From assembly GCA_016791265.1 (NCBI GenBank), contig JAEUMY010000022.1, forward strand, positions 1 to 64,000: a DNA stretch of 64,000 nt, in the 5' to 3' direction. Shown here one piece after another: positions 1 through 8,923 of the stretch; positions within the stretch are counted from its first letter, which is position 1; every line of letters begins with the position of its first letter. Position numbers and translations under genes: made by a program. This DNA is from Betaproteobacteria bacterium. GTDB lineage: Bacteria; Pseudomonadota; Gammaproteobacteria; Burkholderiales; Usitatibacteraceae. The notes below the pieces were generated by a model. The model did no database searches, had not been told where the DNA came from, and was given only the letters and a program-made list of their open reading frames with translations.

Positions 1-114
1 CCACAATGTTTAGAGTGAACTGAACTGGATTCGCATCAGGCACCGAAGCACCCAACAACCATCCACCCAGCCATCACACCCAACACCACAGCACCCACCT
101 TCATCGGCTGTTCA

Positions 115-130
115 TGTTTTTAAAGAGCAA
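115..130 (-). promoter_or_regulatory. boxA-like rRNA leader element
   Basis: On the minus strand this reads TTGCTCTTTAAAAACA, followed by a segment containing AACAGCCGATGA. It resembles the boxA antitermination site (TGCTCTTTAACA in E. coli) and the CTTTAA...ACAGCCGATAAG stretch found in betaproteobacterial rRNA leaders and spacers. It lies downstream of tRNA-fMet, so an rRNA operon may begin beyond the left edge. No gene is seen in bases 1-162. Inference from motif similarity only. Confidence 0.45.
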
Positions 131-162
131 GGACACCAAATATCAACATCGACTTCACAGGC

Positions 163-239
163 TGGTTGCGGGGGAAGGATTTGAACCTTCGACCTTCGGG
201 TTATGAGCCCGACGAGCTGCCAGACTGCTCCACCCCGCG
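163..239 (-). tRNA. tRNA-fMet (CAT), initiator
   Basis: The minus strand gives a 77-nt cloverleaf starting CGCGGGGTGGAGCAG, with anticodon CAT in the loop CTCATAA, a GGTTCAAATCC T-arm and an encoded CCA end (163-165). The C1 that cannot pair with A72, and the three G-C pairs below the anticodon (TCGGG/CCCGA), are the initiator hallmarks. A strong promoter lies just upstream. Confidence 0.97.
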
Positions 240-260
240 TCCGAGAAGCGAAGAGGTGGA

Positions 261-290
261 ATTATACGCATACTGTAAAAAGACCGTCAA
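261..290 (-). promoter_or_regulatory. sigma-70 promoter of tRNA-fMet
   Basis: On the minus strand TTGACG (285-290) and a perfect TATAAT (261-266) are separated by 18 bp. They sit about 20 bp upstream of the tRNA 5' end, so transcription would start only a few bases before the tRNA and could run on past boxA. Confidence 0.75.
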
Positions 291-366
291 CTCGGTTCGC
301 ACTTTTTCGATGAGGAATCGCACGGACTCTTGACGCAACAAGCACTTAACGGAAATCGTTATCGCC

Positions 367-993
367 ATGAATGAGCTGACACCTTACATATTGGCCGCGG
401 CCCTCGCATGGGCGAGTGGCATTCGTCTCTACGCAGCGTTATTCATCATCGGGTTGGCACACAGGTTTGGCTGGATATCGCTGCCGCAGGACTTGCAGAT
501 ACTGAGTCACGGCTGGGTGCTGTCTGCAACGGGACTGCTACTGCTCTTGGAGTTCTTTGTAGACAAGGTGCCTGCAATCGACTCAGCCTGGGATGCCTTG
601 CATACCTTCATTCGCATTCCCGCAGGCGCGCTTCTCGCAGCGGGCGTCATCGCACCTCAGGATGGGCCTGCATGGGCGCTCGTGGCGGGCTTGCTTGGGG
701 GAACAATCACTGCTGGCACGCACTTCACAAAAGCCGGCGGCAGAGCACTCGTCAACACATCCCCCGAGCCCCTCAGCAACTGGAGCGCCTCGTTCCTTGA
801 AGATGGGCTGGTGATATTCGGACTCTGGCTTGCCTGGACACACCCGTTGATGTTCGGGCTGTTGCTATTGCTGTTCCTGCTCTTGATAGCCTGGCTGCTG
901 CCAAAGCTCTGGCGAGGCGTTGTACACCTGATGACAAAAATTACGCAAGTGATCGGGCTTGCATCGCCGCAAGCCGGCAAAGAGAAGTCCTAG
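367..993 (+). CDS. DUF4126 family membrane protein
   Basis: A 208-residue hydrophobic protein with four to five predicted membrane segments (about 5-30, 52-70, 84-115, 128-150, 157-180). The stretch [20 protein letters not shown] and the later [20 protein letters not shown] block match the DUF4126 family, an inner-membrane family of unknown function. The ATG at 367 opens directly on the family's hydrophobic N-terminus. It is convergent with recR and the two stop codons overlap by 4 bp. No function can be assigned from sequence. Confidence 0.85.
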   Translation: MNELTPYILAAALAWASGIRLYAALFIIGLAHRFGWISLPQDLQILSHGWVLSATGLLLLLEFFVDKVPAIDSAWDALHTFIRIPAGALLAAGVIAPQDGPAWALVAGLLGGTITAGTHFTKAGGRALVNTSPEPLSNWSASFLEDGLVIFGLWLAWTHPLMFGLLLLLFLLLIAWLLPKLWRGVVHLMTKITQVIGLASPQAGKEKS

Positions 994-1589
994 CGAATAT
1001 CGCGGCGCTCGATGACCGCTTGAGCCAGCGTGCCTGCATCAACGTGCTCCAGCTCTCCGCCGACTGGCAAGCCACGCGCGATGCGCGTGACCTTCAATCC
1101 GCGGGAGCGCAACGCTTCGCCAAGGTAGTGCGCAGTGGCCTCGCCTTCGACAGTGAAGTTGGTGGCCATGATGACTTCACGCACACCCTCCTCAGTCGCC
1201 CGCTTGATGAGTCGGTCCGCGTGAATATCCTTGGGACCGACACCGTCCAGCGGCGACAGCCGTCCCATGAGCACGAAATACAACCCGGCATAGCTATGGG
1301 ACTGTTCCATCATGACGAGATCGGCGGGCGACTCAACCACGCACAGTAACGAGGGATCCCGCTTGGCAGAAGCGCACACCGCGCAAACTTCATCTTCGCA
1401 AAAGGTATTGCAACGCGCGCAATTTCTCACTCGCTCCAGCGCTTGGAGCGAAGCGGTGGCGAGCAGGCGAGCACCGTCACGGTCACGTTGAAGCAGGTGG
1501 TACGCCATGCGTTGCGCTGACTTTGGGCCCACTCCAGGCAAACAGCGCAAGGCCTCGACGAATTGCTCGAGTGCCGAAGGTTGCGTCAT
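990..1589 (-). CDS. recR: Recombination mediator protein RecR
   Basis: RecR is the ring-forming partner of RecO that loads RecA onto SSB-coated gapped DNA. The 199-residue product shows the expected order: helix-hairpin-helix near 10-30 ([18 protein letters not shown]), a four-cysteine zinc finger (C57, C60, C69, C72), then a Toprim domain with VVESPADL and a C-terminal [10 protein letters not shown] motif. Length matches E. coli RecR (201 aa). It is the last gene of a dnaX-ybaB-recR operon, an arrangement conserved across proteobacteria, with 13 bp separating it from ybaB. Confidence 0.97.
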   Translation of the reverse strand: MTQPSALEQFVEALRCLPGVGPKSAQRMAYHLLQRDRDGARLLATASLQALERVRNCARCNTFCEDEVCAVCASAKRDPSLLCVVESPADLVMMEQSHSYAGLYFVLMGRLSPLDGVGPKDIHADRLIKRATEEGVREVIMATNFTVEGEATAHYLGEALRSRGLKVTRIARGLPVGGELEHVDAGTLAQAVIERRDIR

Positions 1590-1602
1590 ACAGGATGCAG
1601 CC

Positions 1603-1929
1603 CTAGAAAGGCAGCTTCATGCCAGGGGGTAGTCCCATGCCTGCGGTGAATCCACCCATCTTTTCCTGGGTTACGACTTCAACCTTGCGCATAGCATCAT
1701 TCATCGCGGCGGCGACGAGATCTTCCAGCATGTCCCTGTCTTCGGTCAGCAAGGAGGGATCGATCATCACGCGACGAACATCATGACGACACGTCATCGT
1801 GACTTTCACCATACCCGCGCCCGCCTGACCCTCAACCTCGGTCTGCGCGAGCTGCTCCTGCATCTTCTTCATGTTCTCCTGCATCTGCTGCGCCTGCTTC
1901 ATCAGGCCGCCCAATCCGCCCTTCATCAT
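1603..1929 (-). CDS. ybaB: YbaB/EbfC family nucleoid-associated protein
   Basis: A 108-residue protein with the family layout: a glycine-rich start ([17 protein letters not shown]), an N-terminal amphipathic helix of K/E/Q/M repeats, the [20 protein letters not shown] strand region and a C-terminal helix ending in a flexible [10 protein letters not shown] tail. YbaB proteins form dimers that bind DNA without strong sequence preference. The position between dnaX and recR is the canonical one. Two adjacent ATG codons could serve as the start. Confidence 0.95.
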   Translation of the reverse strand: MMKGGLGGLMKQAQQMQENMKKMQEQLAQTEVEGQAGAGMVKVTMTCRHDVRRVMIDPSLLTEDRDMLEDLVAAAMNDAMRKVEVVTQEKMGGFTAGMGLPPGMKLPF

Positions 1930-1955
1930 GCTTTGCTCTCCAATATCCCTGGCGA

Positions 1956-3584
1956 TCAGCTCGCCACATTACCTGAGGTCGGCCGGATCGAGGCGGCATT
2001 GACGTCCGCCCCCATATCGCTGATCAGGCCGTTCACGAACTCGTCACTCCGAATGGATGCTTCCGCTTCTTTCTGTCGATCATCCATGATCCTGGTGTCC
2101 TCCGCAGCGACGCTCTGGCCCTGCGATTGTCCCAATTCGACATTGAGACGCAAACCTCTGCCCATCACCGGCTCCAGCGCTTCACGCAGCTTGTCCTGAT
2201 AGACCTTCTCGACAAGGTGTCTCTGCGCTTCCGGCAACACGAGACTCAATACCCCATCCTTGAATGATAGGAACTCGCAATGGCGCGCGAGCATGCCGGA
2301 GAGGCTGGGCAGATTGAGTTGCCGCACAAGCTGAGGCCAGTCGCCATCAAACCCAGAAGCAGCGGTAGCCGCAGACTGCATGGGTCGACCCGCAACGGGT
2401 GCGGCAACTTGGCTGGCACTTGCGGGGGGTGCTGCAGGTCGGGCCGAAGAAGCGATCGTGCCCTCAGCAGGTCGAATCGACTTCTCCCTCTGGCCTGAGG
2501 TGCCGAGCAAAGTGAGCATCCTCAGCAGGGTCATCGTGATGCCAGCCTGCTCATCGGGCGCGAGATACAAGTCTCGCCGACCGGTGATGGCTACCTGATA
2601 CAACACCTGAAGCTCGGCCAGCGTGAATGCGTTCTGCAAAGGCCGCAGCGATTCAGGCACATCAGCATCGCTTGATGCAGCCTGCGCCACGGCAAGACGT
2701 TGGAAAAGACCCGCCAACTCCCGCAATGCCGTCTCAAAGGAATAGCTGCGAGCGGCCATGGCGTCCACTTCGGCGAGCAGGCCTGATGCCTGCTTCCGCG
2801 CAAGCGCAGCGAGAATACGAACGAGCGCGCTATCATCCAGCGCACCCAGCATGCCGGATACACCTGCCGCGGTGACCTTGCCAGCGCCATACGCAATCGC
2901 CTGATCCAGCAGGCTGAGACTGTCGCGCACGCTGCCCTGGGCCGCCTGTCCCAGCATGTGCAAGGCTGGTTGCTCAGCCGGCACGCCCTCCGCCTGTAGC
3001 ACATTGGTCAAATGTCCGGCAATCATGGCTGGCGGCAATTGCTTCAAGTTGAACTGGATGCAGCGCGACAGCACCGTGACCGGAAGTTTCTGCGGATCGG
3101 TGGTGGCCAGGATGAACTGCACGTGCCCCGGCGGCTCCTCCAGCGTCTTCAACATGGCGTTGAAAGCGGAACGCGAAAGCATGTGGACTTCGTCGATGAT
3201 GTAGACCTTGTAGCGACCCGATACAGGCATGTATTGCGCTGTCTCGAGCAACTCGCGCATCTCGTCGACCTTGGTATTGGTCGCGGCGTCGACTTCCAGC
3301 AGATCAACGAAGCGTCCGGCATCAATCTCGCGGCACGCCTCGCAGACGCCGCACGGGTTGGCCGTGATGCCGCCCTGCCCATCCGCGCCACGGCAATTCA
3401 GCGCTTTGGCGAGGATTCTCGCCAGCGTGGTCTTGCCCACTCCGCGGGTACCTGTGAAGAGGTAGGCGTGGTGGATCCGGCCAGTCTGGAGGGCATTGCC
3501 CAATGCCTTGACCACATGGTCTTGCCCCACCACGTCCTCGAAGCGACGCGGCCGCCACTTTCGGGCAAGTACCTGGTGGGCCAT
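1956..3584 (-). CDS. dnaX: DNA polymerase III subunit gamma/tau
   Basis: DnaX is the clamp-loader ATPase subunit that organises the replicative holoenzyme. The 542-residue product starts [15 protein letters not shown] and has Walker A GTRGVGKT (45-52), a zinc module (C64, C78, C81, C84), Walker B IIDEVHML and the sensor SRC. The C-terminal third (after about 370) is alanine- and proline-rich, then ends in a tau-like domain that would contact the polymerase. I see no A-rich slippery heptamer like that of E. coli, so a programmed gamma product is not evident. It is the first gene of the dnaX-ybaB-recR operon. Confidence 0.97.
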   Translation of the reverse strand: MAHQVLARKWRPRRFEDVVGQDHVVKALGNALQTGRIHHAYLFTGTRGVGKTTLARILAKALNCRGADGQGGITANPCGVCEACREIDAGRFVDLLEVDAATNTKVDEMRELLETAQYMPVSGRYKVYIIDEVHMLSRSAFNAMLKTLEEPPGHVQFILATTDPQKLPVTVLSRCIQFNLKQLPPAMIAGHLTNVLQAEGVPAEQPALHMLGQAAQGSVRDSLSLLDQAIAYGAGKVTAAGVSGMLGALDDSALVRILAALARKQASGLLAEVDAMAARSYSFETALRELAGLFQRLAVAQAASSDADVPESLRPLQNAFTLAELQVLYQVAITGRRDLYLAPDEQAGITMTLLRMLTLLGTSGQREKSIRPAEGTIASSARPAAPPASASQVAAPVAGRPMQSAATAASGFDGDWPQLVRQLNLPSLSGMLARHCEFLSFKDGVLSLVLPEAQRHLVEKVYQDKLREALEPVMGRGLRLNVELGQSQGQSVAAEDTRIMDDRQKEAEASIRSDEFVNGLISDMGADVNAASIRPTSGNVAS

Positions 3585-3616
3585 GGATATACGTGGGGCG
3601 GAATGAATTCGGGAGA

Positions 3617-3713
3617 GGCGAGCCTGACCCCCGTCACTTCAGCTAATTTGCTGTGGCTGCTTCGTTCCCGACCTGACCAGATTCACAAAGGCTGAATGCG
3701 GGGAGACCCGCCC
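3617..3713 (-). ncRNA. ffs: 4.5S signal recognition particle RNA
   Basis: The minus strand contains GGTCAGGTCGGGAACGAAGC followed by AGCC, which is the conserved Ffh-binding asymmetric and symmetric loop region and GGAA tetraloop-type hairpin of bacterial 4.5S RNA. The flanks (GGCGGGTCTCCCCGCATTCAGC at the 5' side and GCTGAAGTGACGGGGGTCAGG-CTCGCC at the 3' side) pair to form the long rod. It sits between senA and dnaX on the same strand. The exact ends are estimated from the base-paired rod. Confidence 0.92.
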
Positions 3714-3720
3714 GCGCCGA

Positions 3721-4875
3721 TTATACCGCGCAGGTTCTGAATCCCGCGAACACATCGTTGCGGTGCGGCAGGTAGAAGTTGCGGAAGCCAGGGCGCTTGA
3801 GATCGGGATGCGTGAGCCAGCTTCCACCGCGCAGCACATGGTGATCACCGAACCAGGGTTGCGAATATTCGCGATAGGGATCCGCGCTGAACTGCCGAAA
3901 CGGTGTGAATGGCGAGTCCGTCCACTCCCAGACGAGCCCCGCATGAGGCAAGCCGTTGTGGGCGCGCGCCGCAGCCTCCCACTCGGGTTCCGACGGCAGC
4001 CGCACGCCGGCCCACTTGCAGTAAGCACGCGCCTCATGCAACGACACATGGCAGACCGGCACGTTGGGTGAACAGCCGTCGAGACTGTCCAGCTTGGCAC
4101 GCCGCAAACGCGACCGGTCGCGCGAGCGCCAGTCAAGCCCATCCGGCGTCCAGTACTCATCCGCGTCATAGCCGCCAGCTGAGACAAATGCGTTGAACTC
4201 GTGGGCAAGCACCGGCCGCGTCGCGATGCGGAAGTCAGGCAACCTGACTTCATGCGCAAACTTCTCATTGTCAAAAATGAAGTGGGTCGCCGCCGGATCG
4301 GCACCGATCGTGTGACGCCCCTCGGGCACAGTCAGCCAATTCGACTCACCGGAAATCTCAGGCATTGCCAAAAAGGAGTCCGGAATTGAAAGCCCGAGCG
4401 TGCGCAAAGTCATCAGCAAGGCCTCGGAGTGCATCTGCTCGTGATGCAGGGCAAGCCTTGGAAAGTAAGTCTCTTCGTGCATCGCTCCAGCCAACCCGTC
4501 GACTACACAGCGCAGAACATCATCGAGATAACGATCGACGATCGCTTTGGCCGGATACGTCGCAGTCCATCGATCCCGATGTGACACGCGGCGAGAATCG
4601 AAGAGCGCATCGGCGTCTTGCAGAATGGACGGTCGAGTCGGCCCATCCGAAAGCGGGTCATACCTCAGGCACCAATACTCCTGAAACCAGGCGACGTGAG
4701 CGCATTCCCAAAGCGGCGGATTGACGATTTCAAAATAGGGAAACCGCGTTGGCTCCCAAAATTCCGCAGGCAATTCGGAATACACTTCGATCAGACTTGC
4801 GCGGATATCGCGCAGTGCGCAGATCAGCGCCGATCTGCCGTGGGCCGCGTGTGCGCCTCCAAACTCTTCTTCCAT
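3721..4875 (-). CDS. senA: Selenoneine synthase SenA (EgtB-like)
   Basis: SenA is a non-haem iron enzyme of the EgtB/OvoA class that joins a selenosugar to hercynine on the way to selenoneine. The 384-residue product has an N-terminal DinB-like domain with the probable iron ligands H60 (in ECAHVAWF) and H145/H149 in the HxxxHxE motif HEQMHSE, followed by a formylglycine-generating-enzyme-like domain (about 180-384; RLPSEPEWEAAAR, VWEWTDSPF, VLRGGSW). Family alone would only give EgtB-like. The SenA call rests on the divergent neighbours senB and senC and on the clear difference from the second EgtB in the cluster. Its ATG lies only 14 bp from the senB ATG. A copy of the 12-bp palindrome encodes EYS within it. 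Confidence 0.82.
   Translation of the reverse strand: MEEEFGGAHAAHGRSALICALRDIRASLIEVYSELPAEFWEPTRFPYFEIVNPPLWECAHVAWFQEYWCLRYDPLSDGPTRPSILQDADALFDSRRVSHRDRWTATYPAKAIVDRYLDDVLRCVVDGLAGAMHEETYFPRLALHHEQMHSEALLMTLRTLGLSIPDSFLAMPEISGESNWLTVPEGRHTIGADPAATHFIFDNEKFAHEVRLPDFRIATRPVLAHEFNAFVSAGGYDADEYWTPDGLDWRSRDRSRLRRAKLDSLDGCSPNVPVCHVSLHEARAYCKWAGVRLPSEPEWEAAARAHNGLPHAGLVWEWTDSPFTPFRQFSADPYREYSQPWFGDHHVLRGGSWLTHPDLKRPGFRNFYLPHRNDVFAGFRTCAV
3861..3872. repeat. GCGAATATTCGC palindrome, in senA
   Basis: Exact 12-bp palindrome, inside senA, read in the frame giving EYS (YREYSQ). Confidence 0.95.
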
Positions 4876-4889
4876 TCGTAGTGCCTCTC

Positions 4890-5870
4890 ATGACCTGGCC
4901 GCTGCCCCGCATCCACATCGTGACGCCGTACCTGGCCCAGTCCAACAACGGGAACTGGCGCACCGCCAAGCGCTGGGCCGACATGCTCTCCGTCAAGTGT
5001 CGCACAGCGGTGCGTCAGGCATGGGAGGGCGAAGCCTGCGATCTCATCATCGCGCTGCACGCGAGACGCAGTGCGCCGTCCATCCATGCCTGGGCCAACG
5101 CGGGCAAACCCATGCCCCTCGCACTTTGCCTGACTGGCACGGACCTCTACAACGACCTGGAGAGCGATGTGACAGCCCAGCGTTCGGTGGACCTGGCTGA
5201 TCGCCTCATCGTCTTGCAGGAAGATGCGTTACGGCATGTTCCGATCCGATGCCGTGTGAAAACGCAGGTCATTCATCAGTCCAGCCCGACACTGCGCCCC
5301 GCCCGCAAGCCCGCCAACCGGCTGGATTGCGTCATGGTTGGCCACGTCCGTGCCGAAAAAGACCCGCTGACCGTCGTTCGCGCGCTGAAAATGCTGCCGC
5401 CTGAATTGCCCGTGAAGGTTCAGCACATCGGCGCCGCGTTGGACTCGGCGTTGATGAGCGCGCTGGTTGCAGAAGCCAACACAGAGCCTCGCTATCGCCA
5501 TGTCGGCCCCTTGCCGCACGGCCTTGCCCGCGCCGCGATCAAGCGCGCGCATCTGCTCTTGCACCCTTCCCTCCTGGAAGGCGGCGCCAATGTCATTGTC
5601 GAAGCATTGACTGCGGGAACCTCGGTGCTGGCATCGGAAATGTCCGGGAACATCGGCATGCTGGGGCGGCCCTACCCCGGCTACTTTCCGGTAGGAGACG
5701 CCTCCGCCCTGTCGGCATTGCTTCGGAAGGCCTTGGTCGATGCCAGCTTTCGGGCGGAGCTCGCGAACGCCTGCCGAGCCCGCGCGCCGCTCTTCTCCCC
5801 GGCAGAAGAGCAGCGTCGGCTGGAAGTGTTGGTTTTTGGCCTCCTCGGCGACTCATTGGCCGTTCGTTGA
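4890..5870 (+). CDS. senB: Selenosugar synthase SenB (GT4-like)
   Basis: SenB transfers selenium from selenophosphate onto a nucleotide sugar to give a 1-selenosugar. The 326-residue product has a GT-B glycosyltransferase fold: an N-terminal Rossmann start (RIHIVTPYLAQSNNGNW), the nucleotide-sugar region GHVRAEKDPL (R154, K157) and the GT4 EX7E motif EGGANVIVE (E230, E238). It resembles the TIGR04348 putative glycosyltransferase family, to which SenB belongs. The ATG at 4890 is chosen because MTWPLPRIHIVTPY matches the family start. A further upstream reading would overlap senA. It is followed by senC after 58 bp. Confidence 0.82.
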   Translation: MTWPLPRIHIVTPYLAQSNNGNWRTAKRWADMLSVKCRTAVRQAWEGEACDLIIALHARRSAPSIHAWANAGKPMPLALCLTGTDLYNDLESDVTAQRSVDLADRLIVLQEDALRHVPIRCRVKTQVIHQSSPTLRPARKPANRLDCVMVGHVRAEKDPLTVVRALKMLPPELPVKVQHIGAALDSALMSALVAEANTEPRYRHVGPLPHGLARAAIKRAHLLLHPSLLEGGANVIVEALTAGTSVLASEMSGNIGMLGRPYPGYFPVGDASALSALLRKALVDASFRAELANACRARAPLFSPAEEQRRLEVLVFGLLGDSLAVR

Positions 5871-5905
5871 AGCATCAAGGCGCAGTATCATCCCCACTTC
5901 CCAGT

Positions 5906-5917
5906 GCGAATATTCGC
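5906..5917. repeat. GCGAATATTCGC palindrome, senB-senC spacer
   Basis: Exact copy in the 58-bp spacer, 11 bp before the senC ATG, in the ribosome-binding region. Confidence 0.95.
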
Positions 5918-5928
5918 GAAGGACACGC

Positions 5929-6981
5929 ATGAACGCTCCCGAATCGCCCCCCCGTCTCACCTCTCTGTCTCATGGCGGCGGCTGCGGCTGCAAGATCGCG
6001 CCGGCGGTGCTGCAGCAGATTCTGTCAAAAGCCGAGAACCCGATACTGCCCAAGGCGCTGCTCGTGGGTATCGAGACGGCCGATGACGCGGCCGTCTACC
6101 AGATCAATGAAACCCAGGCCATCGTCGCCACCACGGATTTCTTCATGCCCATCGTCGACGACCCGTTCGACTTCGGACGCATCGCAGCCACCAACGCGAT
6201 CTCCGATGTCTACGCGATGGGCGGCACGCCGTTGTTCGCGCTGGCGTTGGTTGGCATGCCCGTCAACACCTTGCCGCTGGACACCATCAAGCGCATCCTC
6301 GACGGCGGCGAATCGATCTGCAAAGAGGCAGGCATTCCAATCGCCGGTGGCCACACCATCGACTCGGTGGAACCCATTTACGGGCTGGTCGCCATCGGGC
6401 TGGTTGACCCGCGGAAGCTGAAGCGTAACGCCGGCGCCAAACCGGGAGACCAGCTTGTTCTCGGAAAGCCCCTCGGCGTGGGCATCTACAGCGCCGCGCT
6501 GAAGAAGCTCAAGCTGGACGAGGCGGGATACGCCGCCATGATCGCTAGCACGACCCAGCTCAATCGCCCCGGCACGGCGCTGGGTGAGCTGGATGGCGTG
6601 CATGCCCTGACCGACGTGACCGGTTTCGGCTTGTTGGGCCACTTGCTCGAAATCTGTCGAGGCTCGAGCGTCGCCGCTCGCATCGACTTCGGCAAGCTGC
6701 CCAAGATGCCGCTCGCTCTCGAGTTGGCTGCGCAGGGCATGGTGACAGGCGCCTCAGCGCGCAACTGGTCAGGCTATGGCGATCAGGTTGATCTCGCCTC
6801 CCACTTGTCCGACGCCGAGCGCGCACTGCTGACCGACCCGCAAACCAGCGGCGGGCTCTTGGTTGCGTGTTCACCGGGCGAAACAGCCAAGGTGTTGGAC
6901 ACGTTCAAGGTCGCCGGCTTCGGCGCCGCGTGCGTCATTGGCGAAATTCAGGCCGGCGCTCCGCGCGTCATGGTGGGCTGA
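5929..6981 (+). CDS. senC: Selenophosphate synthase SenC/SelD
   Basis: This enzyme makes selenophosphate from ATP and selenide. The 350-residue product shows the SelD signature LSHGGGCGCKI, with the catalytic cysteine C19 (not selenocysteine) and lysine K22, then the ATP-binding DDAAVYQI, TTDFFMPIVDDPFDFG and GGHTIDS blocks, and the C-terminal LTDPQTSGGLL. Sequence alone cannot separate SenC from SelD. The position between senB and egtB favours a dedicated role in selenoneine formation, and no selA, selB or tRNA-Sec is visible here. The ATG at 5929 gives the usual SelD length. A palindrome copy lies just upstream (5906). Confidence 0.88.
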   Translation: MNAPESPPRLTSLSHGGGCGCKIAPAVLQQILSKAENPILPKALLVGIETADDAAVYQINETQAIVATTDFFMPIVDDPFDFGRIAATNAISDVYAMGGTPLFALALVGMPVNTLPLDTIKRILDGGESICKEAGIPIAGGHTIDSVEPIYGLVAIGLVDPRKLKRNAGAKPGDQLVLGKPLGVGIYSAALKKLKLDEAGYAAMIASTTQLNRPGTALGELDGVHALTDVTGFGLLGHLLEICRGSSVAARIDFGKLPKMPLALELAAQGMVTGASARNWSGYGDQVDLASHLSDAERALLTDPQTSGGLLVACSPGETAKVLDTFKVAGFGAACVIGEIQAGAPRVMVG

Positions 6982-6983
6982 CC

Positions 6984-8273
6984 GTGACCGCGAGCCCTCG
7001 AACCACCGCGGCCGACGGCCCTATCACCGACTCGGCGCTACTTGAATGCTTTCGTGCGACCCGCCAGCGCACAGAGACTCTTGCGGAACCCTTGAGCCTG
7101 GAAGACTGCGCGCTGCAGTCCATGCCGGATGCCAGCCCGGTCAAGTGGCACCTCGCTCATACAAGCTGGTTCTTCGAGACCTTCATTCTCGATGGCCTGA
7201 CTGACTATCGCACTTTCGATCCCGCCTATCGAGTGCTGTTCAATTCGTATTACGTGTCGGTCGGCGACCGCCATCCTCGTCCCGAGCGCGGACTGGTGTC
7301 CCGCCCCGGTCTTGCCGACATCCTGCGCTATCGAGCGCATGTGAATGCGGCCATGGAGGCGGCCTTCGCTGCCGGCCTGGGTGCGAACAGGCTGCGTCTG
7401 CTTCAACTCGGCATCAATCACGAGGAGCAGCACCAGGAGCTGATCCTCACCGATCTCAAGCACCTCTTTTCGAAAAACCCGCTCAAACCGATCTACAAAC
7501 CGCAGTGGCCCCTGACCGCCGTCGAGCCGGCGCCGGTCGCGTGGGTGCCCTTCACGAGCGGCCTGCATGAGATTGGTCATGCGGGCGACGCTTTCGCGTT
7601 CGACAACGAGTCACCGCGTCATTGCGAATATTCGCAAGGCTTCGAACTCGCATCGCGGCTGGTCACGCACGGGGATTTCCTGGCCTTCATGGCTGACGGC
7701 GGCTACCAACGCCCCGAGCTTTGGCTCTCGGCCGGCTGGGACTGTGTGATCCAAAACCACTGGACCGCGCCCCTGTACTGGGAACAGCGGGATGGCGAGT
7801 GGCTCACCTTCACCCTGCATGGCATGGTGAAGATCGATCCCCACACGCCCGTCTGCCATCTGAGTTACTTTGAAGCCGACGCATTCGCGCGTTGGTCCGG
7901 CGCGCGGCTGCCCACTGAAGCAGAATGGGAAATCGCCGCCAACGTCTGCCCCGTGCAAGGTAATTTTCTGGAAAGCGGCGCCTTTCATCCGCTGCCACTC
8001 TCCGGTCAAAAACAGATGGGGCCGCTCGCGCAGATGTTTGGCGACGTCTGGGAGTGGACCCAGAGCGACTATCGACCCTATCCCGGCTTCAGGCCCGCGC
8101 CAGGCGCGGTGGGTGAGTACAACGGCAAGTTCATGTGCGGCCAATATGTGCTGCGCGGCGGATCGTGCGCGACACCGCAGCGCCATATCCGGCCCACCTA
8201 CCGCAACTTTTTCCCGCCGCACGCGCGCTGGCAGTTTTCCGGTCTCAGACTGGCGCGGGACGCTGCGACTTGA
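6984..8273 (+). CDS. egtB: EgtB-family sulfoxide synthase
   Basis: An EgtB-type non-haem iron enzyme, which in ergothioneine synthesis joins a thiol donor to hercynine. The GTG at 6984, two bases after the senC stop, gives 429 residues. The N-terminal DinB-like domain carries WHLAHTSWFFE (H59) and the HxxxHxE motif HEEQHQE (H146, H150, E152). The FGE-like domain follows from about 190 (RLPTEAEWE, DVWEWTQSDY, YVLRGGS). It is a paralogue of senA with only moderate similarity. The product could be the sulfur analogue or an unknown derivative. The TGA overlaps a TTG start of the next gene, indicating translational coupling. Confidence 0.88.
   Translation: MTASPRTTAADGPITDSALLECFRATRQRTETLAEPLSLEDCALQSMPDASPVKWHLAHTSWFFETFILDGLTDYRTFDPAYRVLFNSYYVSVGDRHPRPERGLVSRPGLADILRYRAHVNAAMEAAFAAGLGANRLRLLQLGINHEEQHQELILTDLKHLFSKNPLKPIYKPQWPLTAVEPAPVAWVPFTSGLHEIGHAGDAFAFDNESPRHCEYSQGFELASRLVTHGDFLAFMADGGYQRPELWLSAGWDCVIQNHWTAPLYWEQRDGEWLTFTLHGMVKIDPHTPVCHLSYFEADAFARWSGARLPTEAEWEIAANVCPVQGNFLESGAFHPLPLSGQKQMGPLAQMFGDVWEWTQSDYRPYPGFRPAPGAVGEYNGKFMCGQYVLRGGSCATPQRHIRPTYRNFFPPHARWQFSGLRLARDAAT
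7624..7635. repeat. GCGAATATTCGC palindrome, in egtB
   Basis: Exact copy extended to the 16-bp palindrome TTGCGAATATTCGCAA; read as CEYSQ. Confidence 0.95.
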
Positions 8274-8914
8274 CCGCCGATCTCGACGCCGCGGTCAAGC
8301 ACTACAACGCGCTGGCGGATTCCTATGACCGCGCCACGCGGCTGATCAACAAGACACGCCTCGCCGCCATTGCGCGCCTCGCCCCGCGCGCCGGCGAGAT
8401 CGTGGTGGACGCTGGCTGTGGCACGGGCTTTTGCCTCGGACCGCTGCGCGAAGCGGTCGGCGCCTCCGGCGTCGTGATCGGCTTCGAACCGGCGGCCGCC
8501 ATGCTGCACGTGGCAAGACAGCGCGTCGCGGCGGCTGGCTGGGACAACGTGTACTTGATGGAGACAGATGCGAGTGTGGTCAGGCTCTCTCACCGAGCCG
8601 ATGCATGGCTCTTCAGCTACACCCATGACCTGCTGCAATCTCGCAGCGCGCTCTCGCACCTTTTAGGCCAGGGCAAGACGGGAGCGCGAGTCGCGGCGAC
8701 CGGCAGCAAGCTCTTCACGCCCTGGCTCTGGCCCGGCAATCTCTGGGTCCAGTGGCGGCATCGCCGCTACATCACCGACCCGAAGAGCCTGGCGGCGCCT
8801 TGGCTCACCCTTTCGGAATTTCTGGAAGACCAGCGGATCGATGCCGCACCGTTTGCGCAGCACTATCTCGCCACGGGGCGAGTCAGGCCGGGGCTCACCG
8901 ACACGCCGGGCTGA
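8270..8914 (+). CDS. Class I SAM methyltransferase in egt locus
   Basis: A 214-residue SAM-dependent methyltransferase if it starts at the TTG at 8270, which overlaps the egtB stop (TTGA). The N-terminus HYNALADSYDRATRLI and motif I VDAGCGTGFCLGPL, followed by GFEPAAAML, are typical of the class. A TWLP-like aromatic C-terminal region suggests a small-molecule or lipid substrate. No member of the standard ergothioneine or selenoneine pathways has this role apart from EgtD, which is present separately. It may methylate a pathway product, but this is inference from position only. It is convergent with egtD, 9 bp apart. Confidence 0.75.
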   Translation: MTADLDAAVKHYNALADSYDRATRLINKTRLAAIARLAPRAGEIVVDAGCGTGFCLGPLREAVGASGVVIGFEPAAAMLHVARQRVAAAGWDNVYLMETDASVVRLSHRADAWLFSYTHDLLQSRSALSHLLGQGKTGARVAATGSKLFTPWLWPGNLWVQWRHRRYITDPKSLAAPWLTLSEFLEDQRIDAAPFAQHYLATGRVRPGLTDTPG

Positions 8915-8923
8915 TGCGCCGCG

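Noticed and set aside
1956-3584. Programmed frameshift in dnaX
   Set aside because: I looked for an A6G-type slippery run followed by a stem-loop and saw none.
5929-6981. Selenocysteine-containing SelD
   Set aside because: The catalytic codon is TGC (Cys) and no in-frame TGA lies in the N-terminal motif.
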